Shown here piece after piece: positions 6,264-12,743 of a stretch of DNA of 12,743 bases. The notes below the pieces were generated by a model, which was not told where the DNA came from, did no database searches, and was given only the letters and a program-made list of their open reading frames with translations. The stretch spans positions 1 through 12,743 of the forward strand of contig JAJZVS010000065.1 in NCBI GenBank assembly GCA_021845555.1. The letters are read 5' to 3'. The translations under genes were made by a program, and so were the position numbers. This DNA comes from Pseudomonadota bacterium. GTDB taxonomy: Bacteria > Pseudomonadota > Alphaproteobacteria > Acetobacterales > Acetobacteraceae. The first letter of the stretch is position 1, and each line of letters begins with the position of its first letter.

Positions 6264-9017
6264 ATGTCCGCATCCGCCGCGAAGGACGTCCGCGAGGTCC
6301 CGAGCTTCTGCTACAACTGCGTTGCCGGTCCCGACCTGATGACGGTGCGGGTGGAAAACGGCATCGCCACCCGCATCGAACCCTGCCACCAGGCCGAGGC
6401 GATCCATCCCGGCCTGGGGCGGGTCTGCGTCAAGGCGTTCGGCCTGGTGCAGAAGACCTACAATCCGCACCGCGTGCTCACGCCGATGAAGCGCACCAAT
6501 CCGCGCAAGGGGCGCAATGAGGACCCGGGCTTCGTGCCGATCTCCTGGGACGAGGCGCTCGATGCGATCGCGGCGAAACTGAACGACATCCGCGCGCGGG
6601 GCCTGCTGAACGACGCCGGATTGCCGCGCGTCGCCGCCACCTTCGGCCATGGCGGCACGCCGCAGAGCTACATGGGGACGTTTCCCGCCTTCCTCTCCGC
6701 CTGGGGGATGATCGACTACAGTTTCGGCTCCGGCCAGGGCGTGAAATGCGTCCATTCCGAGCATCTGTACGGGGAGTTCTGGCACCGCGGCTTCACCGTC
6801 ACGTCCGATACCGTCCGCACGCGCTACCTGATCTCCTGCGGCAACAACGCGGAAGTCTCGGGCGGCGTCTGCGCCGTGCGCCGCCATGCCGACGCGCGCA
6901 TCCGCGGCGTGAAGCGGGTGCAGATCGAGCCGCATCTCTCGCCCACCGGCGCCTGCTCGGCCGAATGGGTGCCGATCAAGCCGAAGACCGACCCGGCGTT
7001 CCTGCTGGCGCTGATCCACGCGATGCTGTTCGAGCATCCCCGCGGCGCACTCGACGTGGCGTTCCTGCGCGACCGCACCGCCTCGCCCTATCTGATCGGG
7101 CCGGACGGCTACTACCTGCGCGATCCCGCAAGCCGCAAGCCGCTGGTCTGGGACGAAATCACCAACCGGCCGGTGCCGTTCGACACCGAAGGCGCGCGTC
7201 TCGCGCTGGAAGGCCGCTTCACGGTGGCCGACGCCGTGACGCGCGGCCCGGACGACGAGATCCGCCCGCAGCGCGATGCCGCCGCCCGCACCGCCTTCAC
7301 CGCGATGGCGGACGCGATGGCAGCCCACACGCCCGACTGGGCCGCCGGCATCTGCGACATCCCGGCCGAAACCATCCGCCGCATCGCCGCCGAATTCCTG
7401 GAAAACGCCTGCATCGGCGAGACGATCGAGATCGACGGCGAGACGCTGCCGTTCCGCCCCGTCGCGGTCACCCTCGGCAAGACCGTCAACAACGGCTGGG
7501 GCGCCTACGAGTGCTGCTGGGCCCGCACCATGCTGGCCACCCTGGTGGGCGCGCTGGAAGTGCCGGGCGGCACGCTCGGCACCACGGTGCGGCTCAACAA
7601 GCCGCACGACAACCGGCTGAAAAGCGTGCAGCCGGGCGAGGACGGCTTCATGGTGGCGCATTTCAACGCCACCAGCCAGAAGGACTGGATGGCGCAGCCC
7701 ACCGGGCGCAACGCGCATCGCACCCTGGTGCCGATCGTCGGCAACTCGCCCTGGGCGCAGGCGCTGGGGCCGACGCATCTCGCCTGGATGTTCGCCTCCG
7801 ACGCGCCGAAGGAATGGCCCGATCCCGAACTGCCGGAGATCTGGTTCGCCTTCCGCACCAACCCGGCGATCTCCTTCTGGGACACCGCGCGGATCGGCCG
7901 GGCGATGGCGCGCATGCCGTTCATCGTGGCGTTCGCCTACACGTTCGACGAAACCAACCACATGGCCGACATCCTGCTGCCGGACGCGACCGATCTGGAA
8001 AGCACCCAGCTGATCCGCGTCGGCGGCACCAAGTTCGTCGAGCAGCACTGGGCCCATCAGGGCGTCGCGCTGCGCGCCCCGGCGGTGGAACCGCTGGGGG
8101 AGGCGCGCGACTTCACCTGGATCACCACCGAGCTCTGCCGCCGCGCCGGGCTGCTGGAACGCTACAACGCGGCCCTCAACCGCGGCGCCGCGCTGGTGCC
8201 GCTGAAGGGCGAGGGCTACGATTTCAGCCTGGCGACCGATCAGGCGCACAGCGTCGAGACGATCTGGAACGCGGTCTGCCAGGCCGCCACCGCCGCGCTC
8301 AGCGAGGGCAAGGAAGTCCACGACCTCGACTGGTTCAAGCAGCACGGCCACTACGTGGTGCCGTTCGACCGCGAGGACTGGTTCCTCACCCCCACCATGG
8401 TCCGCCAGGGCCTGCGCTACGAACTGCCGTACCAGGAACGCCTGCTGCGCGTCGGCGCGGAACTCGGCCGGCGGCTGCACGAGCACGACATCCACTGGTG
8501 GGACAGCCAGCTTTCCGAATACGTGGCGATCCCCGAATGGCACGACGTGCCGGAGCGCTGGGTGGAGTCGATCCGCTCCATGGGCGCCGATCCGGCCGAC
8601 TATCCGCTGTGGGGCATCACCACCAAGGTGATGCCCTACACCACCGGCAACAACGCCGGCATCCCGCTGATGCACGAAGTCAGCGCCAATCTGCGCAACC
8701 ACGGCGCGGTGGTCATCAACGCAACCACCGCCGCCGGGCTCGGGATCGCCAACGGGGACTGGGTGGAGGTGCGCTCGCCGATCGGCGCCACCCAGGGCCG
8801 CGCCGCGGTGGTTCAGGGCTGCCGGCCGGACACGGTGGTGATCCCCGGCCAGTTCGACCACTGGAAGACCCCGTTCGCCAAGGACCTGCCCTTCCCCTCG
8901 CTCAACACCGTGGTGCCGTTGTCGCTGGCACTGACCGATGCGACCGGCTCGGGCGCCGATGTCGTCCGCGTCTCGGTGCGCAGGATCGCCGCCCCGGCGC
9001 AGGCAGGTGTGGCATGA
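6264..9017 (+). CDS. padB: Phenylacetyl-CoA:acceptor oxidoreductase, molybdopterin catalytic subunit (PadB)
   Basis: This 917-residue member of the DMSO-reductase molybdopterin family would oxidise phenylacetyl-CoA to phenylglyoxylate (four electrons, oxygen from water, CoA released). The N-terminal Fe-S region has C16-YN-C19, C41 and C55, with the conserved Lys at 57 (CVKAFG). The third cysteine is not at the usual CxxCxxxC spacing. KCVHSEHLYGE, with C162, is a possible Mo-ligand segment by resemblance to the CMAS motif of NapA. Near residue 570 there is FDETNHMADILLPDAT, and roughly 780-900 is the C-terminal molybdopterin-dinucleotide-binding domain (HEVSANLRNHGAVVINATTA, GIANGDWVEV). The N-terminus has no twin-arginine signal, so it should face the cytoplasm, as a CoA-ester substrate requires. 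GGGAGAGA precedes ATG 6264, 11 bases after padI-padJ. The specific substrate is inferred from context with PadC, PadD and PadEFGHI. Confidence 0.86.
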   Translation: MSASAAKDVREVPSFCYNCVAGPDLMTVRVENGIATRIEPCHQAEAIHPGLGRVCVKAFGLVQKTYNPHRVLTPMKRTNPRKGRNEDPGFVPISWDEALDAIAAKLNDIRARGLLNDAGLPRVAATFGHGGTPQSYMGTFPAFLSAWGMIDYSFGSGQGVKCVHSEHLYGEFWHRGFTVTSDTVRTRYLISCGNNAEVSGGVCAVRRHADARIRGVKRVQIEPHLSPTGACSAEWVPIKPKTDPAFLLALIHAMLFEHPRGALDVAFLRDRTASPYLIGPDGYYLRDPASRKPLVWDEITNRPVPFDTEGARLALEGRFTVADAVTRGPDDEIRPQRDAAARTAFTAMADAMAAHTPDWAAGICDIPAETIRRIAAEFLENACIGETIEIDGETLPFRPVAVTLGKTVNNGWGAYECCWARTMLATLVGALEVPGGTLGTTVRLNKPHDNRLKSVQPGEDGFMVAHFNATSQKDWMAQPTGRNAHRTLVPIVGNSPWAQALGPTHLAWMFASDAPKEWPDPELPEIWFAFRTNPAISFWDTARIGRAMARMPFIVAFAYTFDETNHMADILLPDATDLESTQLIRVGGTKFVEQHWAHQGVALRAPAVEPLGEARDFTWITTELCRRAGLLERYNAALNRGAALVPLKGEGYDFSLATDQAHSVETIWNAVCQAATAALSEGKEVHDLDWFKQHGHYVVPFDREDWFLTPTMVRQGLRYELPYQERLLRVGAELGRRLHEHDIHWWDSQLSEYVAIPEWHDVPERWVESIRSMGADPADYPLWGITTKVMPYTTGNNAGIPLMHEVSANLRNHGAVVINATTAAGLGIANGDWVEVRSPIGATQGRAAVVQGCRPDTVVIPGQFDHWKTPFAKDLPFPSLNTVVPLSLALTDATGSGADVVRVSVRRIAAPAQAGVA

Positions 9018-9667
9018 CCCGCTATGTGATGGTGGCGGATCTCCGCCGCTGCGTCGGCTGCCAGACCTGCACCGCCGCCTGCAAGGAAGGCAACGGCACG
9101 CCGCCCGGCGTGCAGTGGCGGCGCGTGCTCGATCTGGAAACCGGCACCTACCCGAACGTGAACCGGGTGTTCGTCCCCGTGGGCTGCCAGCACTGCGCGA
9201 ACCCGCCCTGCATGGAGGTCTGCCCCTCCACGGCCACCGGGCAGCGGGCGGACGGGATCGTCACCATCGATTACGAGCTGTGCATCGGGTGCAGCTACTG
9301 CGCCATGGCCTGCCCGTACGATGCGCGCAGCATGGTCGATCACGCCGAATACGCGTTCGGCGAGCAACCCACCGCGGTGGAAGCGACCCGCATCGGGCGG
9401 GAGAGGATCGGCGTCGCCACCAAATGCACCTTCTGCGCCGGGCGGATCGACGCCGGCACCGCGCGCGGGCTGGTCCCCGGCCAGGACCCCGAGGCGACGC
9501 CGCTCTGCGTCAACTCCTGCATCTCCGGCGCGCTGCGGTTCGGCGACATCGAGGACAAGGACGGGCCGATCGCCACCTTGCTGGCGGAAAACCAGTGGTT
9601 CCGCATGCACGAAAGCGAGGGCACCGAGCCCGGCTTCTACTACATCTGGGACAAGGGCACGCTATGA
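9014..9667 (+). CDS. padC: Phenylacetyl-CoA:acceptor oxidoreductase, Fe-S subunit (PadC)
   Basis: The 217-residue protein is a four-cluster ferredoxin of the DmsB/PsrB type, the electron wire between the molybdenum subunit and the membrane anchor. All sixteen ligand cysteines are present: C13/16/19/23, C58/61/66/70, C90/93/96/100 and C138/141 with C165/169. The last pair is separated by a 23-residue insert, typical of the family. The protein is about the usual size and has no signal peptide, consistent with a cytoplasm-facing complex. It overlaps padB (ATGA at 9014) and padD (ATGA at 9664), so the three are probably made together. An alternative reading as a generic DMSO-reductase-family B subunit does not change its role. 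Confidence 0.87.
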   Translation: MTRYVMVADLRRCVGCQTCTAACKEGNGTPPGVQWRRVLDLETGTYPNVNRVFVPVGCQHCANPPCMEVCPSTATGQRADGIVTIDYELCIGCSYCAMACPYDARSMVDHAEYAFGEQPTAVEATRIGRERIGVATKCTFCAGRIDAGTARGLVPGQDPEATPLCVNSCISGALRFGDIEDKDGPIATLLAENQWFRMHESEGTEPGFYYIWDKGTL

Positions 9668-10554
9668 GCCAGACCGTAACGTCCCGGCGCCAGCGGCATT
9701 GGGACCTGCGCGCGGCGGGCAATTTCATCGGCGGCGGCACCGGGTCGGGGTTGATCGTCGTCGCGGCGATCGCGGCGGTCGCGGGCGAACCGTTCCGCCT
9801 GCCGCTCGCGCTCGGCCTCGGCTTCGTCGCCGCCGGGCTGTCGCTGGTATGGCTGGAGATCGGCAAGCCCTGGCGCGCCTTCAACGTATTCTTCCATCCG
9901 CGCACCTCGTGGATGACGCGGGAGGGGATCGTCGCCACCGTGCTGATCCCCCTCGGCGCGGCCGCGGTCGCGGCGGACAGCGTGCCGGCCGCGGTCCTCG
10001 CGGCGCTGCTCGCGGCCGGGTTCCTGTTCTGCCAGGCGCGCATCCTGCGCGCGGCGCGCGGGATTCCGGCCTGGCGCCAGGGGGAACTCATGCCGCTGAT
10101 CCTCGCCACCGGGCTGGCCGAGGGCAGCGGGGTGTTTCTGCTCGCCGGGGCCCATGCCGTGCCGTGGCTCACCCTGACGCTGTTCGCCTTGCTGGCGCGA
10201 GAAGGCGCGTGGCTCGCCTACCGCGCGGGCCTCGCCGGCACGCCGGCGGCGGCGCGCGCGCTTGGGGTGTTCGCCACGCCGCCGGCCCGGCTGGCGCGGG
10301 CGGCGCAGCTGGCCGGTCTGGCGGCGGTCGCGCTGGCGCTCGGCTTCGCGCTGCTGGCGGCGCCGGGAACGCCCGAATTGCCGGCCACGCTGCTGGCCTG
10401 GGCGGGTGGGGTTCTCGCGGCGCTGTCCGGCTGGGGGGTGAAGGCGCTGCTGATCACGCGCGCGGCATTCATCCGCGCCGTCGTCCTGCCGGTGGTGCCG
10501 ACGCGGGGCAGCGGGGGCCGGGGCAGCGGGGGCAGCCATGCACGCGCGGTCTGA
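9664..10554 (+). CDS. padD: Phenylacetyl-CoA:acceptor oxidoreductase, membrane anchor (PadD)
   Basis: The 296-residue integral membrane protein has about eight hydrophobic segments, near residues 20-41, 46-65, 88-104, 107-124, 141-162, 167-188, 212-233 and 240-262. This is the layout of DmsC/NrfD-type quinone-reactive anchors. It should hold PadBC at the inner face of the cytoplasmic membrane and pass electrons to quinone. Helix 5 contains LMPLILATGLAEGSGVFL, with a Glu (153) suggestive of the quinone-site region in this family, though that is inference. The C-terminal tail after residue 279 is a low-complexity TRGSGGRGSGGSH sequence encoded by a G-rich tandem repeat. It is the last gene of the pad run and ends 28 bases from the convergent regulator gene. 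Confidence 0.82.
   Translation: MSQTVTSRRQRHWDLRAAGNFIGGGTGSGLIVVAAIAAVAGEPFRLPLALGLGFVAAGLSLVWLEIGKPWRAFNVFFHPRTSWMTREGIVATVLIPLGAAAVAADSVPAAVLAALLAAGFLFCQARILRAARGIPAWRQGELMPLILATGLAEGSGVFLLAGAHAVPWLTLTLFALLAREGAWLAYRAGLAGTPAAARALGVFATPPARLARAAQLAGLAAVALALGFALLAAPGTPELPATLLAWAGGVLAALSGWGVKALLITRAAFIRAVVLPVVPTRGSGGRGSGGSHARAV
10505..10534 (+). repeat. G-rich tandem repeat with a G-quadruplex motif at the end of padD
   Basis: Two 15-base copies (10505-10519 and 10520-10534) differ at one position. Together they give four G-runs of 4, 5, 4 and 5 separated by CAGC, CC and CAGC, which fits the pattern for an intramolecular G-quadruplex. The Gs are on the coding strand, so the structure could form in the padD mRNA. 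They encode RGSGGRGSGG. Confidence 0.7.
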
Positions 10555-10582
10555 CCGCCCGCAACGGGGCGCCGTGGCCGGT

Positions 10583-11047
10583 TCAGCGCGCGCGCCGCGC
10601 CGCCCGGCGGGCGGGCCTGGTCTCGGCCGCCGCGGTCCAGGGGCGACGGGCCACCAGTTTCAGCATGGTGGAGAGGCTGATGGAGCACAGCGTCGCGCCA
10701 GTCTGCGCGTCGATCTCGGCCAGCACGAAGCGCAGCCCCTCGGCGATATCCTCGCCCGGCGGGCGCGGCGCGGCATCCTCGGACTCGCTGCCGGCGTCCT
10801 CGAACAGGCGGATCACGTCCATCAGGGTCAGGCGCTTGGCGTTGCCGGCGAAACGGTAGCCGCCGCCGACGCCGCGCACCGCATCGACCAGCCCGGCGCG
10901 GCCGAGGTCGCGCAGCACCTTGGCCAGGTGATGGGAGGAAATCCCGTATTTCTCGGCGATCTCCACCGCGGTGAGCTGGCGCGACGGATCGGCGGCGAGT
11001 TCCAGCACCGCATAGAGCGCGAACTCGGTGGCTTTCTGCAACTTCAT
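10583..11047 (-). CDS. badM: Rrf2-family transcriptional regulator, BadM-like
   Basis: The 154-residue protein has the Rrf2 winged-helix layout: MKLQKATEFALYAVLELA (1-18), the DNA-reading helix GISSHHLAKVLRDLGRAGLV (35-54), and the wing VRGVGGGYRFAG (58-68). A dimerisation helix and a Lys/Arg-rich tail follow. Rrf2 proteins are often repressors that sense Fe-S, nitric oxide or small molecules. This one has a single cysteine (C121) and lacks the three-cysteine cluster site of IscR and NsrR. BadM of R. palustris is an Rrf2 repressor of benzoyl-CoA reductase genes whose partner BadL is a GNAT enzyme. The same pair occurs here beside a benzoate-CoA ligase, which supports the BadM call. It is downstream of the badL-like gene by 33 bases and convergent with padD. 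No strong ribosome site is seen. Confidence 0.72.
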   Translation of the reverse strand: MKLQKATEFALYAVLELAADPSRQLTAVEIAEKYGISSHHLAKVLRDLGRAGLVDAVRGVGGGYRFAGNAKRLTLMDVIRLFEDAGSESEDAAPRPPGEDIAEGLRFVLAEIDAQTGATLCSISLSTMLKLVARRPWTAAAETRPARRAARRAR

Positions 11048-11080
11048 GCCGGCACCGGCGGCGGGCGGAAGGCGGGTCGG

Positions 11081-11563
11081 TCAGTCAAGGCGCATCTCCA
11101 GCTCGATGAAGGGGCCGGCCATCATCCCCTGGCTGCGGAAGAAGGAATGGATCACGGTGTTGTCGCGCGCCACCATGGTGCGAATGCGATCGACGCCGGC
11201 GGCGCGGAAGCGCGCGGCGACCGCCTCGAACAGTCGCGAGCCAAGGCCCTGGACGCGCAGCCGGGCGCGCACCTGCACGGCGAAAATCCAGCCCGAGGGG
11301 GAGGAGCCAAACTCCCAGGCGCGCACCTCGCCGACGATGAAGCCGTCGATGCGCGTGGGCGCGCCGGCGACCAGGAAGAATCGGGAGTCGTCCCCCCGCG
11401 CGCCGTAGCGGTCGAACATGTCGCGCCAGTACTCGGCCTTGAGCAGGCCGGTGACCTCCTGATCGAGCGCGATCACGCCCGGCACGTCCGCCGGGGTGGC
11501 GGGGCGGATGCCGATCTCCTCCTCGCCGCCGATCCGGACCGTCTTTGCCATTCGTCGTTCCAT
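11081..11563 (-). CDS. badL: GNAT-family acetyltransferase, BadL-like
   Basis: The 160-residue protein is a single GNAT domain. The start IGIRPATPADVPGVIALD (17-34) is the usual beta1-alpha1 opening. WIFAVQVRARLRVQGLGSRLFEAV (92-115) is motif A with the acetyl-CoA pyrophosphate loop RVQGLGSR. VARDNTVIHSFFRSQGM (131-147) is motif B. In R. palustris BadL acetylates aminobenzoates, and the acetamidobenzoates relieve BadM repression. Its place directly upstream of the Rrf2 gene and next to benzoate-CoA ligase makes the same role likely here. The substrate is not shown by sequence. Protein acetylation of the ligase is the main alternative. ATG 11563 is used; ATG 11551 (MAKTVRIGG) is equally plausible, since GGAG abuts 11563 and is twelve bases from 11551. 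Confidence 0.7.
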   Translation of the reverse strand: MERRMAKTVRIGGEEEIGIRPATPADVPGVIALDQEVTGLLKAEYWRDMFDRYGARGDDSRFFLVAGAPTRIDGFIVGEVRAWEFGSSPSGWIFAVQVRARLRVQGLGSRLFEAVAARFRAAGVDRIRTMVARDNTVIHSFFRSQGMMAGPFIELEMRLD

Positions 11564-11584
11564 CTCCGCTCAGGCTTCGTCGCC

Positions 11585-11607
11585 CGGTGCGGCGCTCGTT
11601 CGCACCG
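11585..11607. repeat. Inverted repeat upstream of the badL-like gene
   Basis: Perfect seven-base arms CGGTGCG (11585-11591) and CGCACCG (11601-11607) flank a nine-base spacer. It lies 22 bases upstream of the badL-like start, a position suited to an operator or a leader hairpin. Confidence 0.45.
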
Positions 11608-11633
11608 TAGCGCCTGCTTAGCAATGCCGCGGC

Positions 11634-11650
11634 CGGGCGTTCAACGCCCG
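11634..11650. repeat. 17-base palindrome, candidate operator
   Basis: CGGGCGTTCAACGCCCG is perfectly symmetric around one central base. It sits in the middle of the divergent region, about 70 bases from the badL-like start and 227 from the ligase start. No T-run follows on either strand, so it is not a typical terminator. It is a possible site for a dimeric regulator such as the BadM-like protein. Confidence 0.5.
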
Positions 11651-11764
11651 AGGCCGGGACAGCCGCCGGCACCCACGCGGGCACCCATCCGGACACGATG
11701 CCGCCTTATCCGGCATTCAATCACCATTTTGCCGCAACACCAAGCGGCGCGGCGCCGGGACATC

Positions 11765-11788
11765 CCCGTCCTGGCCGGGCCGGACGGG
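11765..11788. repeat. 24-base inverted repeat upstream of benzoate-CoA ligase, candidate operator
   Basis: Perfect seven-base arms CCCGTCC (11765-11771) and GGACGGG (11782-11788) enclose a ten-base GC-rich spacer that is itself nearly symmetric (GGCC-G-GGCC). It ends 88 bases before the ligase ATG. Its size suits a dimer site of an Rrf2 protein. No T-run follows, which argues against a terminator. Confidence 0.45.
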
Positions 11789-11798
11789 AAAGCATGAG

Positions 11799-11819
11799 CC
11801 GACACCAGGCCTTTGTCGG
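11799..11819. repeat. Short inverted repeat in the ligase leader
   Basis: Six-base arms CCGACA (11799-11804) and TGTCGG (11814-11819) flank a nine-base loop, 57 bases before the ligase ATG. It may be a leader hairpin or an operator; in such GC-rich DNA a chance match is possible. Confidence 0.3.
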
Positions 11820-11876
11820 AAAAGCGAGAATTGCTGGCACCCCGGGGCGAACCGCCCATGCCACCAGGAGAGCACC

Positions 11877-12743
11877 ATGCAGGATAACACTGTCGCGATC
11901 GAACCCGGGCCGGAGTGCTGCCAGATCCGCTTCGCGGCGCGCTTCAACCTCGCGGTGCCGTTCATCGACCGCCACCTGGCGGAAGGCCGCGGCGCCAAGG
12001 TCGCGATCCGCACCGCGACCGAGGCGGTGACCTATGCCGAACTCGCCGAGCGGGTGGCGCGCTGCGGCAACGCGCTGCTCGGCCTCGGCATCAAGCCCGG
12101 CGACCGGCTGGGAATGGTGGTGCTGGACGGGCCGGAGTTCTTCTATCTGTTCTGGGGCGCGGTGAAGGCGGGCATCGTGCCGGTCCCGCTCAACACCCTG
12201 CTGCGTGCCGCCGACTACGCCTACATGATCGACGACTCGGCCTGCACGGGCCTGGCGTATTCCCCCGCGCTCGCCGCGGAGGTGGAACCGGGACTGGCAC
12301 AGGCGACGCATCGGCCGGTCGCGGTGTTCCGGGTGTCCGGCCCCGGCGACAGCCTGCCGGCGCTGCTGGCGGCGGCCTCGCCGCGGCTCGATCCCGCGCC
12401 CACCGGGGCGCTCGACGATTGCTACTGGCTCTATTCCTCCGGCTCGACCGGGCGACCGAAGGGGGCGATCCACACCCACCGCGACCAGGTGGTCGCCTGC
12501 CAGCACTACGGGATCGAGACGGTGGGGTTCCGGGAGGACGACGTGTTCTTCTCCGCCGCCAAGCTGTTCTTCTCCTACGGGCTCGGCAACGCGATGGCCT
12601 TCCCGCTGTGGGTCGGCGGCACCGCGATCCTGATGCCCGACCGGCCGACGCCGGAGAGCACCTTCGCCGCCATCGCGCGCTTCCGACCGAGCATCTTCTT
12701 CGGCGTGCCCACGCTGTTCGGCCGCCAGATCAGCGAATACGAG
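11877..12743 (+). CDS. badA: Benzoate-CoA ligase (BadA/BclA type), N-terminal part
   Basis: The first 289 residues lie in the window; the C-terminal part, with the small domain and catalytic lysine, runs off the end. It is an AMP-forming aryl-CoA synthetase: FNLAVPFIDRHLAEGRGAKVAI near the N-terminus, VTYAELAERVARCGNALLGLGIKPGDR, the phosphate-binding loop YSSGSTGRPKG (186-196), and FFSAAKLFFSYGLGNAMAFPL, typical of the benzoate-CoA ligase subfamily. It converts benzoate, ATP and CoA to benzoyl-CoA, the end product of the pad pathway. 4-hydroxybenzoate- and 2-aminobenzoate-CoA ligases are close alternatives. AGGAG at 11866-11870 supports ATG 11877. In R. palustris this enzyme (BadA) is controlled by lysine acetylation; the target residue is outside the window. 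Confidence 0.87.
   Translation, partial: MQDNTVAIEPGPECCQIRFAARFNLAVPFIDRHLAEGRGAKVAIRTATEAVTYAELAERVARCGNALLGLGIKPGDRLGMVVLDGPEFFYLFWGAVKAGIVPVPLNTLLRAADYAYMIDDSACTGLAYSPALAAEVEPGLAQATHRPVAVFRVSGPGDSLPALLAAASPRLDPAPTGALDDCYWLYSSGSTGRPKGAIHTHRDQVVACQHYGIETVGFREDDVFFSAAKLFFSYGLGNAMAFPLWVGGTAILMPDRPTPESTFAAIARFRPSIFFGVPTLFGRQISEYE

Larger units (their letters stand above)
11564..11876. promoter_or_regulatory. Divergent regulatory region between badL-like and benzoate-CoA ligase genes
   Basis: This 313-base stretch has no convincing gene. It must carry the promoters for the leftward badL-badM pair and the rightward ligase gene. It is locally less GC-rich near 11705-11745, a plausible promoter area, but I cannot name a clear -35/-10 pair. 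Inverted repeats lie at 11585-11607, 11634-11650, 11765-11788 and 11799-11819, and AGGAG at 11866-11870 is six bases before the ligase ATG. No FNR-type TTGAT-N4-ATCAA site was seen. Confidence 0.6.

Noticed and set aside
924..8861. Very long minus-strand open frames (924-2711, 3538-6273, 6108-8861) opposite the pad genes
   Set aside because: They mirror strong plus-strand genes with recognisable motifs. Their translations are Arg/His/Gly/Ala-rich without domains, as expected from high-GC third positions.
10556..10571. Possible bidirectional terminator between padD and the Rrf2 gene (CGCCC/GGGCG stem)
   Set aside because: The stem is only five pairs and no T-run follows on either strand; chance is likely at this GC content.
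10538..11797. 419-codon plus-strand frame over the regulator and acetyltransferase
   Set aside because: It is antisense to two genes with clear Rrf2 and GNAT motifs; its own translation has no recognisable domain.
11835..11850. Sigma-54-like promoter beginning TGGCAC before benzoate-CoA ligase
   Set aside because: The -24-like TGGCAC is present, but no TTGC follows at the required spacing; the nearest GC is one base off and lacks the TT.
11698..12030. 110-codon plus-strand frame spanning the ligase leader
   Set aside because: It overlaps the ligase start out of frame, has no ribosome site and no recognisable domain.

Overview
The window is a very GC-rich (roughly 70 percent by eye), gene-dense stretch of a bacterial chromosome. 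It encodes anaerobic breakdown of phenylacetate to benzoyl-CoA (pad genes), followed by a benzoate-activation and regulation module (bad-type genes). The BadL/BadM-type pair beside a benzoate-CoA ligase resembles the benzoate locus of Rhodopseudomonas palustris. With the codon use, this suggests an alphaproteobacterium with anaerobic or photoheterotrophic aromatic metabolism. The taxonomic call is inference, not proof.

Layout: (1) 1-172, the C-terminal end of a probable hotdog-fold thioesterase. (2) 206-6252, phenylglyoxylate:NAD oxidoreductase genes padE, padF, padG, padH and padI, tightly packed with ATGA overlaps. The last reading frame does not stop at the end of PadI. It runs through a Pro/Ala/Val linker into a complete phenylacetate-CoA ligase (PadJ), making an 898-residue PadI-PadJ fusion. 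(3) 6264-10554, padB, padC and padD, the molybdenum/Fe-S/membrane phenylacetyl-CoA:acceptor oxidoreductase. (4) 10583-11563 on the minus strand, convergent with padD, an Rrf2-family regulator (BadM-like) and a GNAT acetyltransferase (BadL-like). (5) 11564-11876, a 313-base divergent intergenic region with several inverted repeats. (6) 11877 to the window end, the first 289 codons of a benzoate-CoA ligase.

How it works together: PadJ activates phenylacetate to phenylacetyl-CoA. Membrane-bound PadBCD oxidises the alpha carbon by four electrons to phenylglyoxylate, releases CoA and passes electrons to a quinone-type acceptor. PadEFGHI then oxidatively decarboxylates phenylglyoxylate to benzoyl-CoA, CO2 and NADH. 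The benzoate-CoA ligase feeds benzoate into the same benzoyl-CoA pool. By cysteine motifs I count about twelve [4Fe-4S] clusters across the proteins. Benzoyl-CoA reductase and the ring-cleavage genes are not in the window.

The most unusual feature is the in-frame PadI-PadJ fusion, which physically joins the first and third steps (both use CoA) of the pathway. Second is the BadL/BadM-type pair lying directly between the pad operon and the benzoate-CoA ligase gene, which suggests that an aminobenzoate-derived signal could reach phenylacetate catabolism.
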